Shown here piece by piece: positions 7,024-16,238 of a stretch of 64,000 nt of DNA. The stretch lies in assembly GCF_001870435.1 (NCBI RefSeq), contig NZ_MDDR01000007.1, positions 186,001 through 250,000 of the forward strand. The letters are read 5' to 3'. Source of the DNA: Pseudomonas costantinii (GTDB taxonomy: Bacteria > Pseudomonadota > Gammaproteobacteria > Pseudomonadales > Pseudomonadaceae). A model generated the notes under the pieces. That model did not search any database, had not been told where the DNA came from, and was given only the letters and a program-made list of their open reading frames with translations. Position 1 is the stretch's first letter. Each line of letters opens with the position of its first letter. The translations under genes were made by a program, and so were the position numbers.

Positions 7024-9477
7024 ATGAAAAAACTCAAATTGGTGATGATCGGCAACGGCATGGCCGGGGTTCGCACCCTTGAAGAATTGCTCAAGCTGAG
7101 CAGCGACCTGTATGACATCACTGTGTTCGGCGCCGAGCCGCACACCAACTACAACCGCATCCTGTTGTCGCCGGTGTTGGCCGGTGAGCAGACCTTCGAA
7201 GAGATCGTGCTCAACGACCTGAGTTGGTACCTGGAAAACAACATCAAGCTGTTGCTCAACCGCAAAGTCGTGCAGATCGATCGCGTCAAACGCATCGTCA
7301 TCGCCGAAGACGGCACCGAGGCCGAATACGATCGCCTGCTGATCGCCACCGGCTCCACCCCATTTATCCTGCCGATCCCCGGTAACACTCTGAAGGGCGT
7401 GATCGGCTACCGCGACATCGCCGACACCCAGGCCATGATCGACACCGCCAAGACTCACAAGCACGCCGTGGTGATCGGCGGTGGCCTGCTCGGCCTGGAA
7501 GCCGCCAACGGCCTGATGCTGCGCGGCATGCATGTGACCGTGGTGCATATCGGCGAATGGCTGCTGGAGCGGCAACTGGACAAAACCAGCGGCCAACTGC
7601 TGCAAACCGAACTGGAAAGCCGTGGCCTGGTGTTTCGCCTGTGCGAACAGACCCAAGCCCTGCACGACGCCGGCAATGGCCGCGTCGGCTCGGTGCAATT
7701 CAAGAATGGCGACATTATCCCGGCCGACCTGGTGGTGATGGCCGCTGGCATCCGCCCTAACACCGAACTCGCCGAAAAGTCCGGAATCCCATGCAACCGT
7801 GGGATTTTGGTCAACGACACCCTGCAAACCTACGACCCGCGCATTTATGCTATCGGCGAATGCGCCAGCCACCGTGGGATCGCCTACGGCTTGGTCGCAC
7901 CGTTGTTCGAGCAGGCCAAAGTCTGCGCCAACCACTTGGCCCAATTGGGCTTTGCCACCTACAAAGGCTCGGTCACTTCGACCAAGTTGAAAGTCACCGG
8001 CATCGACCTGTTCTCCGCCGGCGACTTCATGGGCGGTGAAGGCACCGAGACCATTACCCTCTCCGACCCGATTGGCGGCGTGTACAAGAAACTGGTGATC
8101 AAGGACGACATCCTGGTCGGCGCCTGCCTGTACGGCGACACCGCTGACGGCGGTTGGTATTTCCGCCAGATCCGTGAGAACCATGCGATTGGCGAGATCC
8201 GCGACCACCTGATGTTCGGCGAAAATGCTTTGGGCGATGTAGGCCACCAAGGCCAGGACAAAGCCATGAGCATGGCCGACAGCGCTGAAGTCTGCGGTTG
8301 TAACGGCGTATGCAAGGGCACCATCGTCAAGGCAATCCAGGAACAGGGGCTATTCAGCGTCGACGAGGTGAAGAAACACACCAAGGCCGCCAGCTCGTGT
8401 GGTTCCTGCGCCGGGCTGGTGGAACAGATCCTGATCAACACCGTGGGCGGTGCCGCTGACGTCAAACCGAAAAGCGAAAAAGCCATCTGCGGCTGCAGCG
8501 ACCTCAACCACGGGCAAATCCGCCAAGCCATCCGCGACCAGCATCTGCTGACCATCGCCGGCACCATGAGCTACCTGAACTGGCGCACGCCCAACGGCTG
8601 CGCTACCTGCCGCCCGGCCCTGAATTACTACCTGATCTCCACCTGGCCTGGCGAAGCCAAGGACGACCCGCAATCGCGCCTGATCAACGAACGGGCCCAC
8701 GCCAATATTCAGAAAGACGGTACCTATTCCGTAGTCCCACGGATGTGGGGCGGTGTGACCAATCCTTCGGAACTGCGCCGTATCGCCGATGTGGCCGACA
8801 AGTACAACGTGCCGATGGTCAAGGTGACTGGCGGTCAGCGCATCGACCTGCTTGGCATCAAAAAACAGGACTTGCCGGGTGTATGGAAAGACCTCGACAT
8901 GCCGTCCGGTCACGCCTACGGCAAATCTATCCGCACCGTAAAAACCTGCGTCGGCAGTGAGTTCTGCCGCTTCGGCACACAAAACTCCACGCAGTTGGGC
9001 ATTGAGCTGGAGCATGACCTCTTCAATATGTGGTCGCCGCACAAGGTCAAGTTGGCGGTGTCCGGCTGCCCACGTAACTGCTCGGAAGCGGGAATCAAAG
9101 ACGTGGGAATCATCGGCGTCGACTCCGGCTGGGAGATGTACATCGGCGGTAATGGCGGAATCAAGACCGAAGTCGCGGAGTTCTTCGTCAAGCTGAAAAC
9201 CGCCGAAGAAGTCCGCGAATACAACGGCGCCTTCCTACAGCTATACCGCGAAGAAGCCTTCTACCTCGAGCGCACCGTGCACTACCTGCAACGGGTCGGC
9301 ATGGAACACATCAAGAAGGCCGTTTTGGAGGACCCGGCCCGCCGCCAGGCGCTCAACGAGCGGCTGCAATTCTCGCTGTCGTTCGAACAAGACCCATGGA
9401 AGGAACGCCTGGAACAGCCGCTGCTGAAAAAAGAATTCGATGTCATCCCCGTCAAACAGCTGGAGGTGTCGGTATGA
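7024..9477 (+). CDS. nirB: Assimilatory NAD(P)H nitrite reductase, large subunit
   Basis: An 817-aa cytoplasmic enzyme reducing nitrite to ammonium. In order it has an FAD/NAD(P)H pyridine nucleotide-disulphide oxidoreductase module (GNGMAG at the N terminus, VIGGGLLGLEAANGL near residue 150), two BFD-type [2Fe-2S] segments (CGCNGVCKG...SCGSCAG and CGCSDLNHG...CATCRP), ferredoxin-like half domains, and the sirohaem/[4Fe-4S] ligands CVGSEFCRFG and SGCPRNCSEA. Length is normal for NirB. The ATG at 7024 follows GGAG by 6 nt. It overlaps nirD by 4 nt. Expression is expected to need sigma-54 and NasT antitermination. Confidence 0.97.
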   Translation: MKKLKLVMIGNGMAGVRTLEELLKLSSDLYDITVFGAEPHTNYNRILLSPVLAGEQTFEEIVLNDLSWYLENNIKLLLNRKVVQIDRVKRIVIAEDGTEAEYDRLLIATGSTPFILPIPGNTLKGVIGYRDIADTQAMIDTAKTHKHAVVIGGGLLGLEAANGLMLRGMHVTVVHIGEWLLERQLDKTSGQLLQTELESRGLVFRLCEQTQALHDAGNGRVGSVQFKNGDIIPADLVVMAAGIRPNTELAEKSGIPCNRGILVNDTLQTYDPRIYAIGECASHRGIAYGLVAPLFEQAKVCANHLAQLGFATYKGSVTSTKLKVTGIDLFSAGDFMGGEGTETITLSDPIGGVYKKLVIKDDILVGACLYGDTADGGWYFRQIRENHAIGEIRDHLMFGENALGDVGHQGQDKAMSMADSAEVCGCNGVCKGTIVKAIQEQGLFSVDEVKKHTKAASSCGSCAGLVEQILINTVGGAADVKPKSEKAICGCSDLNHGQIRQAIRDQHLLTIAGTMSYLNWRTPNGCATCRPALNYYLISTWPGEAKDDPQSRLINERAHANIQKDGTYSVVPRMWGGVTNPSELRRIADVADKYNVPMVKVTGGQRIDLLGIKKQDLPGVWKDLDMPSGHAYGKSIRTVKTCVGSEFCRFGTQNSTQLGIELEHDLFNMWSPHKVKLAVSGCPRNCSEAGIKDVGIIGVDSGWEMYIGGNGGIKTEVAEFFVKLKTAEEVREYNGAFLQLYREEAFYLERTVHYLQRVGMEHIKKAVLEDPARRQALNERLQFSLSFEQDPWKERLEQPLLKKEFDVIPVKQLEVSV

Positions 9478-9791
9478 ACTGGCTGGATATTTGTGCCCTC
9501 GATGAAATCAACACCCTGGGCTCGCGCATCATCAGTGGGCCAAAAGGCGATATCGCGATTTTTCGTACCAGTGACGACGAAGTCTTCGCCCTCGACGACC
9601 GCTGCCCACATAAGGGCGGCCCGCTGTCTCAAGGCTTGATCTATGGCAAACGCGTGGCGTGCCCGCTGCACAATTGGCAAATCGATCTGGCTTCCGGCGA
9701 AGCCCAGGCACCGGATATCGGTTGCGCCCATCATCACACCGCCCGCGTGGAAAACGGCCGGGTGATGCTGGCCCTGCGGGACGCCGGTTGA
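9474..9791 (+). CDS. nirD: Nitrite reductase small subunit
   Basis: A 105-aa Rieske-fold partner of NirB. Unlike E. coli NirD, it keeps the full Rieske ligand pattern, CPHKGG (Cys-x-His) and CPLHNW (Cys-x-x-His), so it could hold a [2Fe-2S] cluster. Its ATG overlaps the nirB stop (ATGA), and its own stop overlaps the nasC start (TGATG), so the three subunits should be translated in a coupled way. Confidence 0.93.
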   Translation: MNWLDICALDEINTLGSRIISGPKGDIAIFRTSDDEVFALDDRCPHKGGPLSQGLIYGKRVACPLHNWQIDLASGEAQAPDIGCAHHHTARVENGRVMLALRDAG

Positions 9792-12499
9792 TGAACCGCC
9801 AGACCACCGCGTCCACCTGCTGTTATTGCGGGGTGGGTTGCGGCGTGCTGATCGAGCATGACGGTTCGCAGATCCTGGGTGTACAAGGCGACCCGAGCCA
9901 CCCGGCGAACTTCGGCAAACTGTGCAGCAAAGGCTCAAGCCTGCACCTGACCGGTGACTTGAGCGCCCGCGCCTTGTACCCGGAGCTGCGCCTGGGCAAA
10001 GGCCTGGCACGGGCCCGTACCGACTGGGACGCCGCCCTGGAACATGCCGCCAACGTGTTCGCCGAAACCATCGCCGAGCACGGGCCGGACAGTGTGGCGT
10101 TCTACATATCCGGGCAATTGCTGACCGAAGACTATTACAGCTTCAACAAGCTGGCCCGGGCGTTGGTGGGCACCAACAACATCGATAGCAACTCGCGGCT
10201 ATGCATGTCTTCGGCGGTGGTCGGCTACAAGCGCAGCCTGGGCGCCGATGCGCCACCGTGCAGCTATGAAGACCTGGAGTCCAGCGACTGCGTGATGATC
10301 GTCGGCAGTAATATGGCCTACGCCCACCCGGTACTGTTCCGACGCCTGGAAGAAGCCAAGGCGCGGCGCCCGCAGATGAAAGTGGTGGTGATCGACCCAC
10401 GGCGTACGGATACCTGCGATTTAGCTGACTTGCACTTGGCGATACTTCCGGGGACGGATGTCGCATTGTTTCATGGGGTTTTGCATCTGCTGCTGTGGGA
10501 AGACTGGATCGACCGCGACTTTATCCAGGCGCATACCGATGGGTTAGTCGAGTTGAAACGGCTGGTGCATGACTACACGCCGCAGATGGTCACGCAACTG
10601 TGCGGGATCAGCGTTGAGCAACTGCGCCTGTGTGCAGAATGGGTGGGCACCTCCAGCAGTTTTCTCTCGCTGTGGTGCATGGGACTGAACCAATCCACCG
10701 CCGGCAGTGCGAAAAATAGCGCATTGATCAACCTGCACCTGGCCACCGGCACGATTGGCCGACCGGGCTGCGGGCCGTTTTCCCTGACCGGCCAGCCGAA
10801 TGCCATGGGTGGGCGCGAGACCGGCAGCTTGTCGAATTTGCTGCCGGGTCACCGCGAAGCGGCCAACCCTGAACATCGGGAAGAAGTCGCCGCCTATTGG
10901 GGGGTCGATGCATTGCCCGCGTCTACCGGGCTGACAGCTATCGAACTGTTTGAGCAGGTCCAGGCAGGCAAGATCAAGGCGTTGTGGATTGCCTGTACCA
11001 ACCCCGCGCAATCGCTGCCAGACCAGAACACCGTGCGCACGGCGTTAGCGGCCTGCCCGTTCGTGGTGTTACAGGAGGCTTTTCGTACCACCGAGACAGC
11101 CGCCTATGCCGACCTGCTATTGCCTGCCGCGAGCTGGGGGGAAAAGGAAGGCACGGTGACCAACTCCGAACGACGGATTTCCCACGTACGTCGCGCCATC
11201 GTCCCACCGGGAGAAGCACGACCGGACTGGGCGATTACCGTGGATTTCGCACAGCGACTGGAGCGCCGCTTACGGCCGGGTCTGACGAGCCTGTTCGCCT
11301 TTGAGCAACCGGCGCAGATTTTTGATGAATACAAGGTACTGACCCGCGACCGCGACCTTGACTTGTCGGGTATCAGCCATGCCTTGCTCGATCAGATCGG
11401 CCCACAACAATGGCCGTTTCCCATAGGCGCGCAATCTGGAACACCGCGCCTGTACACCGATGGCCACTTCCCGACCGACAGTGGCCGCGCGCACTTTGTC
11501 GCCGACCCTTATCGCGCCGCCAAGGAACAACGTGACGCACGTTACCCCCTGACCCTGATCACCGGCCGCCTGCGCGACCAGTGGCATGGCATGAGTCGCA
11601 CCGGTACGGCGGCGCAGCTGTTTGGGCACGTCAATGAGGCGTTGCTGAGCCTGCACCCGGATGAGTTACGCCGCCATCGCTTCAAAGAAGGCGACCTGGT
11701 TAACCTGAAAAGCCGTCGCGGCAGCGTGATCGTCGCAGTCAGCAGTGATGACAGCGTGCGTCCGGGCCAAGCGTTTCTGCCCATGCATTGGGGCGATCGT
11801 TTTCTCAAGGGTGGCGTAAACGCTCTTACCCAGCCGGCGTTCGATCCCTTGTCGAAACAACCGGAGCTCAAGCACAGCGGCGTGCGCCTGGAGACGGTGC
11901 AACTGCCGTGGCAGTTGTTCGCGTTGATCGAAGGCGATGTACAGCAACACTTTGAGGCCCTGCGCCCACTGTGCGAGGGCTTTGCCTATGTCAGCCTGAG
12001 TCTGGCCGGGCGTGAGCGGCCAGCCTTGCTGGTGCGCGCGGCACATACCGAGGCGCCCGACCTGCAACTGTTGACCCGCATTGACGAACTGCTGGGGCTT
12101 AATGACGGGCCCGTCATGGCCTACGACGACCCGCGCCGCTCAATCGGCAAGCGCGTGAAAATCGAGAAAGGCCGTATTACCGCCCTGCGCCTGGCGGGTG
12201 AAACCCTCGCTCGGCATTGGTTGCAAAGCCTGTGGCTGGAAGGCCGCACCGACGATCAACTGCGGCGCTGGCTACTAGCCCCACTAAGCGCACCACCGGG
12301 TGGCGCGGCGGCCAGCAGCAAGATCCTGTGCAACTGCAAGAACGTCAGCGAAAACGCGGTGTGCGCCGGTATTGCTCGCGGCCTGAGCCTGGATGGGCTC
12401 AAGCAAGAGTTGGGCTGCGGTACGCAATGCGGCTCCTGTGTGCCGGAAATCAAACGTCTTTTGGCCAGCAACCCGCAGCCAATCGCAATCAGTGTGTGA
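9791..12499 (+). CDS. nasC: Assimilatory nitrate reductase, molybdenum catalytic subunit
   Basis: A 902-aa molybdopterin-guanine-dinucleotide enzyme reducing nitrate to nitrite. The N terminus carries the [4Fe-4S] ligands CCYCGVGCGV...CSKGSS. The middle holds the molybdopterin oxidoreductase and MopB dinucleotide-binding domains (NSRLCMSSAVVGYKR; LITGRLRDQWHGMSRTG). The C terminus adds a BFD-like [2Fe-2S] domain (CNCKNVSENAVC...GCGTQCGSCVPE). Together with the flavin-bearing NirB it forms the assimilatory route nitrate to ammonium. In other nomenclatures this gene is called nasA or narB. The start overlaps the nirD stop. Confidence 0.95.
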   Translation: MNRQTTASTCCYCGVGCGVLIEHDGSQILGVQGDPSHPANFGKLCSKGSSLHLTGDLSARALYPELRLGKGLARARTDWDAALEHAANVFAETIAEHGPDSVAFYISGQLLTEDYYSFNKLARALVGTNNIDSNSRLCMSSAVVGYKRSLGADAPPCSYEDLESSDCVMIVGSNMAYAHPVLFRRLEEAKARRPQMKVVVIDPRRTDTCDLADLHLAILPGTDVALFHGVLHLLLWEDWIDRDFIQAHTDGLVELKRLVHDYTPQMVTQLCGISVEQLRLCAEWVGTSSSFLSLWCMGLNQSTAGSAKNSALINLHLATGTIGRPGCGPFSLTGQPNAMGGRETGSLSNLLPGHREAANPEHREEVAAYWGVDALPASTGLTAIELFEQVQAGKIKALWIACTNPAQSLPDQNTVRTALAACPFVVLQEAFRTTETAAYADLLLPAASWGEKEGTVTNSERRISHVRRAIVPPGEARPDWAITVDFAQRLERRLRPGLTSLFAFEQPAQIFDEYKVLTRDRDLDLSGISHALLDQIGPQQWPFPIGAQSGTPRLYTDGHFPTDSGRAHFVADPYRAAKEQRDARYPLTLITGRLRDQWHGMSRTGTAAQLFGHVNEALLSLHPDELRRHRFKEGDLVNLKSRRGSVIVAVSSDDSVRPGQAFLPMHWGDRFLKGGVNALTQPAFDPLSKQPELKHSGVRLETVQLPWQLFALIEGDVQQHFEALRPLCEGFAYVSLSLAGRERPALLVRAAHTEAPDLQLLTRIDELLGLNDGPVMAYDDPRRSIGKRVKIEKGRITALRLAGETLARHWLQSLWLEGRTDDQLRRWLLAPLSAPPGGAAASSKILCNCKNVSENAVCAGIARGLSLDGLKQELGCGTQCGSCVPEIKRLLASNPQPIAISV

Positions 12500-12509
12500 G
12501 GGGAAAAAC

Positions 12510-13253
12510 ATGAGCGCAAAAGTCTGGCTGGTGGGCGCAGGCCCAGGTGATCCGGAGCTGTTGACCCTAAAGGCAGTGCGGGCCCTGCACGAGGCGGATG
12601 TGGTGCTGATCGATGATTTGGTCAACCCGGCGCTGCTGGAGCACTGCGCCGATGCTCGGGTAATCACTGTAGGCAAGCGCGGTGGTTGCCGTTCGACACC
12701 ACAGGATTTTATTCATCGCCTGATGCTGCGGTATACCCGCCAGGGCAAATGCGTGGTGAGACTTAAAGGCGGTGATCCGTGCATTTTCGGCCGGGGCGGC
12801 GAAGAGGCGATGTGGTTACGCGAACGCGGGGTGGAGATGGAACTGGTCAACGGGATTACAGCCGGCCTGGCGGGCGCAACGAACTGCGATATTCCGCTGA
12901 CCTTGCGCGGTGTAAGCCGCGGCGTAACGCTGGTCACAGCGCATACCCAGGACGACAGCAACCTGAATTGGCGCGCACTGGCCGAGGGTGGCACGACGTT
13001 GGTGGTTTACATGGGGGTGGCGAAGCTTGAAGAGATTCGTCAGCAACTGCTGGAGGGGGGAATGGCCGCAGATATGCCGGTGGCAATGATCGAAAATGCA
13101 TCGTTGCCCCAGCAGCGGGAATGCCGTAGCAATTTGGCGCATATGCATGTGGATGCCCAGGCATTCATCTTGAAGAGCCCGGCGATCCTGGTAATCGGCA
13201 GCGTCGCCGCCACAGCACAGGCCGCGTGCGTTGCAGCGTCAGCCAGCGCCTGA
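12510..13253 (+). CDS. cobA: Uroporphyrinogen-III C-methyltransferase (sirohaem synthesis)
   Basis: A 247-aa SAM-dependent enzyme that methylates uroporphyrinogen III at C2 and C7 to give precorrin-2, the precursor of the sirohaem used by NirB. Family motifs are visible: WLVGAGPGDPELLT at the N terminus, VRLKGGDPCIFGRGGEE (phosphate/SAM loop) and VTLVTAHTQDDS. The ATG follows GAGGGGAAAA. It lies 10 nt after nasC, so it is almost certainly cotranscribed, tying cofactor supply to nitrite reductase production. Confidence 0.95.
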   Translation: MSAKVWLVGAGPGDPELLTLKAVRALHEADVVLIDDLVNPALLEHCADARVITVGKRGGCRSTPQDFIHRLMLRYTRQGKCVVRLKGGDPCIFGRGGEEAMWLRERGVEMELVNGITAGLAGATNCDIPLTLRGVSRGVTLVTAHTQDDSNLNWRALAEGGTTLVVYMGVAKLEEIRQQLLEGGMAADMPVAMIENASLPQQRECRSNLAHMHVDAQAFILKSPAILVIGSVAATAQAACVAASASA

Positions 13254-13274
13254 GGCAAATTCCAGGCGAAAAAA

Positions 13275-13299
13275 AGCCCGGCCTAAGCCGGGCTTTTTT
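13275..13299. terminator. Bidirectional terminator between cobA and oprF
   Basis: AGCCCGGC-CTAA-GCCGGGCT with A-rich flank on the left and six T on the right. It serves the two convergent genes. Confidence 0.9.
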
Positions 13300-13313
13300 C
13301 TACCACTCAGTAA

Positions 13314-14294
13314 TTACTGAGCAGCTTGAGCTTCTACCGAGGCTTCTACGCGACGGTTGATAGCGCGGCCTGCTTCAGTTGCGTTGTCAGCAACTGGGCG
13401 GGATTTGCCATAACCAACCGAGCTTACACGGTTAGGAGCAACACCATCTTTGACCAGAACTTGCTTGACCGCGTCAGCACGACGCTGGGACAGCTTCTGG
13501 TTGTAAGCGTCAGGACCGACGGAGTCAGTGTGACCTTCAACAACGGTGGTGGTTTGTGGGTACTGTTTCATGAAGTCAGCGAGGTTTTTCACGTCGCCGT
13601 AGCTGTTAGGCTTAACAACCGACTTGTTGAAGTCGAACTTCACGTCCAGCTCAACACGAACAACCTGAGCAACCGGAGCTTCTGGCTCTGGAACTGGCTC
13701 TGGAGCTGGTGCTGGAACAGGAGCTGGAGCAACTTTGCCGCCGCTGCCGCCGAAGTTCACGCCCAAGCCAACCAGAGCCTGGTAGTCCCACTTGCCGTTG
13801 TCCAGCTTGTAGTCAGCTTCCAGACCGGCACGAGCGTACAGGTTGTCAGTGATGTACCACTTGGCGCCAGCGCCAGTGGTCAGGAAGGTCGACTGGTCAC
13901 GACCAGTGTGGCCGTCAGCAGCAACGTTGGTTTGGCTGCCGTGAGCAACACCGCCTTCAACGTATGGACGGATCGCGTCGCCAACGGTACCGAAGTGGTA
14001 CTGGCTTTTCAGACCGAACTGGTCGCCACGGATTTTTTGATTGCCAGTGCCGTCGTTCGAACGGGTGTAATCAAGCTTGCCGTAGGTCAGGTTTACCGAT
14101 ACGTCGTCGGTCAGGAAGTAACCGAGCGAAGCGCCAGGCGAGCGACCGTCTTCGACGTGATCAACACTGTCGTTGAACTTCTTCGCGTAGAACAGCTCGC
14201 CTTCAACTGCGCCTTGGCCTTGTGCCAGTGCGCCGAAAGAAGTAGCGGCAATAAGAGAACCAATGGCCAAGCCCAAGGTGTTTTTCAGTTTCAT
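13314..14294 (-). CDS. oprF: Major outer-membrane porin OprF
   Basis: A 326-aa protein with a signal peptide (LGLAIGSLIAATSFGALAQ) and an eight-stranded beta-barrel domain to about residue 190. A Pro/Ala/Glu linker (VAPAPVPAPAPEPVPEPEAP) leads to a C-terminal OmpA-like peptidoglycan-binding domain (FDFNKSVVKP, VVEGHTDSVGPDAYN, LSQRRADAV). It is a general porin and structural link to peptidoglycan, the hallmark protein of Pseudomonas. GGGGA precedes the ATG by about 9 nt. The sigX gene lies just upstream, and SigX is known to drive oprF. Confidence 0.98.
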   Translation of the reverse strand: MKLKNTLGLAIGSLIAATSFGALAQGQGAVEGELFYAKKFNDSVDHVEDGRSPGASLGYFLTDDVSVNLTYGKLDYTRSNDGTGNQKIRGDQFGLKSQYHFGTVGDAIRPYVEGGVAHGSQTNVAADGHTGRDQSTFLTTGAGAKWYITDNLYARAGLEADYKLDNGKWDYQALVGLGVNFGGSGGKVAPAPVPAPAPEPVPEPEAPVAQVVRVELDVKFDFNKSVVKPNSYGDVKNLADFMKQYPQTTTVVEGHTDSVGPDAYNQKLSQRRADAVKQVLVKDGVAPNRVSSVGYGKSRPVADNATEAGRAINRRVEASVEAQAAQ

Positions 14295-14401
14295 CCGTTA
14301 AATCCCCATCTGGTGATTGTAAAGCAGTCCCACAAACCGGGGGACAACTCGGCGACAAGTCTAACAGAACTTGCCTACACGTAAGAGATATTTGCCACGC
14401 A

Positions 14402-14992
14402 CTAAGTTTCAGTCTCGTCCGCAAATTTCTCACGTAATTTATCAAGAGCACGTTTGTAACGCATTTTTGTAGCACTCAAACCCATGTGCATGATGTCAGC
14501 AATTTCTTGAAACTCGAGTTCTGCGACAAATCGTAGCACCAGAATTTCACGGTCAATTGGGTTCACATGCACCAACCAGCGATCAAGCCCGGCCTTCTCC
14601 TCGGGTGCTGGCGCCTTTTCTTCAGACGCCTCCTCGAGCGGGTCCAGACTCAAAGCGTCCATCAAGCGACGCTTTCGCCGTTCCTTACGATACTGCGTGA
14701 TGCACTCGTTGTACGTGATGCTATAGAGCCATGTTTTGAACTTCGATTTGCCCTCAAAGTTCTTCAGGCCGTACAGCACCTTGAGCATCACTTCCTGACA
14801 GACATCATCCGCATCTCTATCGTTCCCTAAATACCTTGAACAAACGTTGAACAGAGTGCGTTGATATCTGCGCATCAATTCTTCGTAAGCGCGTGTTACG
14901 TGAAACAGCTCCGTGTGCGAGCGCGCGACCAACTCCTCATCAGAGAGCTCACGGGGGTCATAGCGCGTGGACAACGTTTGGGCTTTATTCAA
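14402..14992 (-). CDS. sigX: ECF sigma factor SigX
   Basis: A 196-aa extracytoplasmic-function sigma factor. Region 2 is clear (YQRTLFNVCSRYLGNDRDAD, DVCQEVMLKVLYGL, FKTWLYSITYNECI), followed by an acidic, Glu/Pro-rich linker (EEASEEKAPAPEEKAG) and region 4 (REILVLRFVAELEFQEIADI). It lies between cmpX and oprF as in other pseudomonads, where SigX controls envelope and fatty-acid genes and responds to membrane stress. No classical anti-sigma gene is next to it. Confidence 0.96.
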   Translation of the reverse strand: MNKAQTLSTRYDPRELSDEELVARSHTELFHVTRAYEELMRRYQRTLFNVCSRYLGNDRDADDVCQEVMLKVLYGLKNFEGKSKFKTWLYSITYNECITQYRKERRKRRLMDALSLDPLEEASEEKAPAPEEKAGLDRWLVHVNPIDREILVLRFVAELEFQEIADIMHMGLSATKMRYKRALDKLREKFADETET

Positions 14993-15079
14993 AACAAGTC
15001 GTGCCGACAGTCAGATCAATGTCCGCTACAGCCCGGTCAGCCGGGTTTGCGGCGGCGTACATTAGCAGGGTTTTCCGGA

Positions 15080-15904
15080 TTAGCGGCTACTGACCTGCTG
15101 TTCCAGGAGAATCCGGTTGGACAGCGACACCAGGTCACCATCATCGGTCAGCACCGTCGTTTTGACTGTGCCGATCTCCTCGATTTGCCCTTCGACCTCG
15201 CCCACACGCACCTGCTGCCCCACCTGATACAACTCACGCACATAGATTCCCGCAAGAATCTGGCCGGCAATTTCCCGACTTCCCAAGCCCATGGCCAGCG
15301 CAACGGCCAGACCAACGGTAATCAAAACAATCACAATCACGTGGTTGAGCAGGTCAGTCTTGACCTCCAACTGGCTGATCGCGACGGAAATACTGATGAT
15401 GATCACCAGCCCCTGGGCGATTCGCCCCAAGCCGGCTGCGTAATCCAGGCCCACGCCTTCGGCAGCCCCGCGCACCAGCCCATTGGCCAGTTGCGCCAGT
15501 AAAACGCCTACCAGCAGCACCAGCGCGCCACCGAAAACTTTTGGCAAATACAGTGCCAACACATCGAGCGTAGCTGAAACTCGCTCAAGTCCAAGGGATT
15601 GAGCCGCTGAAACCAGAAAAATAAGCAGCACGAACCAATAGACGATCTTTCCGATCAGGGCAGAGATCGGCACTTTCAACCCGGCACGGCCCAACAGTTT
15701 GGTCAGGCCGGTGCCTGCCATCAATCGGTCCAGGCCCAATTTTGCGAGTAATTTGGACAACAGGGTGTCGAGCAGTTTGGCCACGACAAAGCCCAGCAAC
15801 ACCAGTACCAGGGCACCAAACAGGTTGGGAATGAAATTCGCCACCTTGGTCCACAATGCGGTCATCGCAGTGACCAGGCTCTGGGTCCAGAGATCAAGTT
15901 CCAT
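15080..15904 (-). CDS. cmpX: Small-conductance mechanosensitive channel-like protein CmpX
   Basis: A 274-aa inner-membrane protein with five or six hydrophobic helices and a C-terminal MscS-like beta segment (REIAGQILAGIYVRELYQVG, then EGQIEEIGTVKTTVL). The start ATG at 15904 immediately follows the crfX stop (TGA at 15909-15907). In P. fluorescens and P. aeruginosa cmpX lies upstream of sigX, and its loss affects SigX activity, so it is thought to take part in sensing membrane tension. Confidence 0.92.
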   Translation of the reverse strand: MELDLWTQSLVTAMTALWTKVANFIPNLFGALVLVLLGFVVAKLLDTLLSKLLAKLGLDRLMAGTGLTKLLGRAGLKVPISALIGKIVYWFVLLIFLVSAAQSLGLERVSATLDVLALYLPKVFGGALVLLVGVLLAQLANGLVRGAAEGVGLDYAAGLGRIAQGLVIIISISVAISQLEVKTDLLNHVIVIVLITVGLAVALAMGLGSREIAGQILAGIYVRELYQVGQQVRVGEVEGQIEEIGTVKTTVLTDDGDLVSLSNRILLEQQVSSR

Positions 15905-15906
15905 AT

Positions 15907-16152
15907 TCAATCAGCCTTATCAGCAGTGCGAGCAAGAGGTTTACGACGGGACACCGGCGATACGTGGGCCGAACCATTGTTCAGGGCCATCATCAACGCC
16001 GGCAGCCAACGACCGAGCAGACCGAACAGGTCACCCGCCCCTACCTGACGGTTGGCGGTTTTCAACACGCGGCCCAGGCAGGCATCGTCATCACGGTTGG
16101 ATGGCGAAGCATTGAGCATGTCACGCAAAGACTGTTCGAACGGATCGTGCAT
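15907..16152 (-). CDS. crfX: Cytoplasmic protein CrfX
   Basis: An 81-aa protein (MHDPFEQSLRDMLNASPS...) of unknown activity, first gene of the crfX-cmpX-sigX group. The chosen ATG at 16152 is preceded by GAGAGG at 6 nt. No recognisable domain; the middle (GDLFGLLGRWLPALMMALN) is hydrophobic but short. Assignment rests on position and family likeness. Confidence 0.85.
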   Translation of the reverse strand: MHDPFEQSLRDMLNASPSNRDDDACLGRVLKTANRQVGAGDLFGLLGRWLPALMMALNNGSAHVSPVSRRKPLARTADKAD

Positions 16153-16238
16153 AAAGACCTCTCGCAAGTGTTTTAAAAGACGAGGGTAAAATTCTTGGGG
16201 TCACATGGGACCCTTCCTACGTTCAGGTCATATTCAGG

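Noticed and set aside
6958..8250. A 430-codon open frame on the minus strand opposite nirB
   Set aside because: It is antisense to a certain gene, has no ribosome site, and its product (Val/Gly/Gln/His-rich) is typical of reverse reading of a GC-rich gene.
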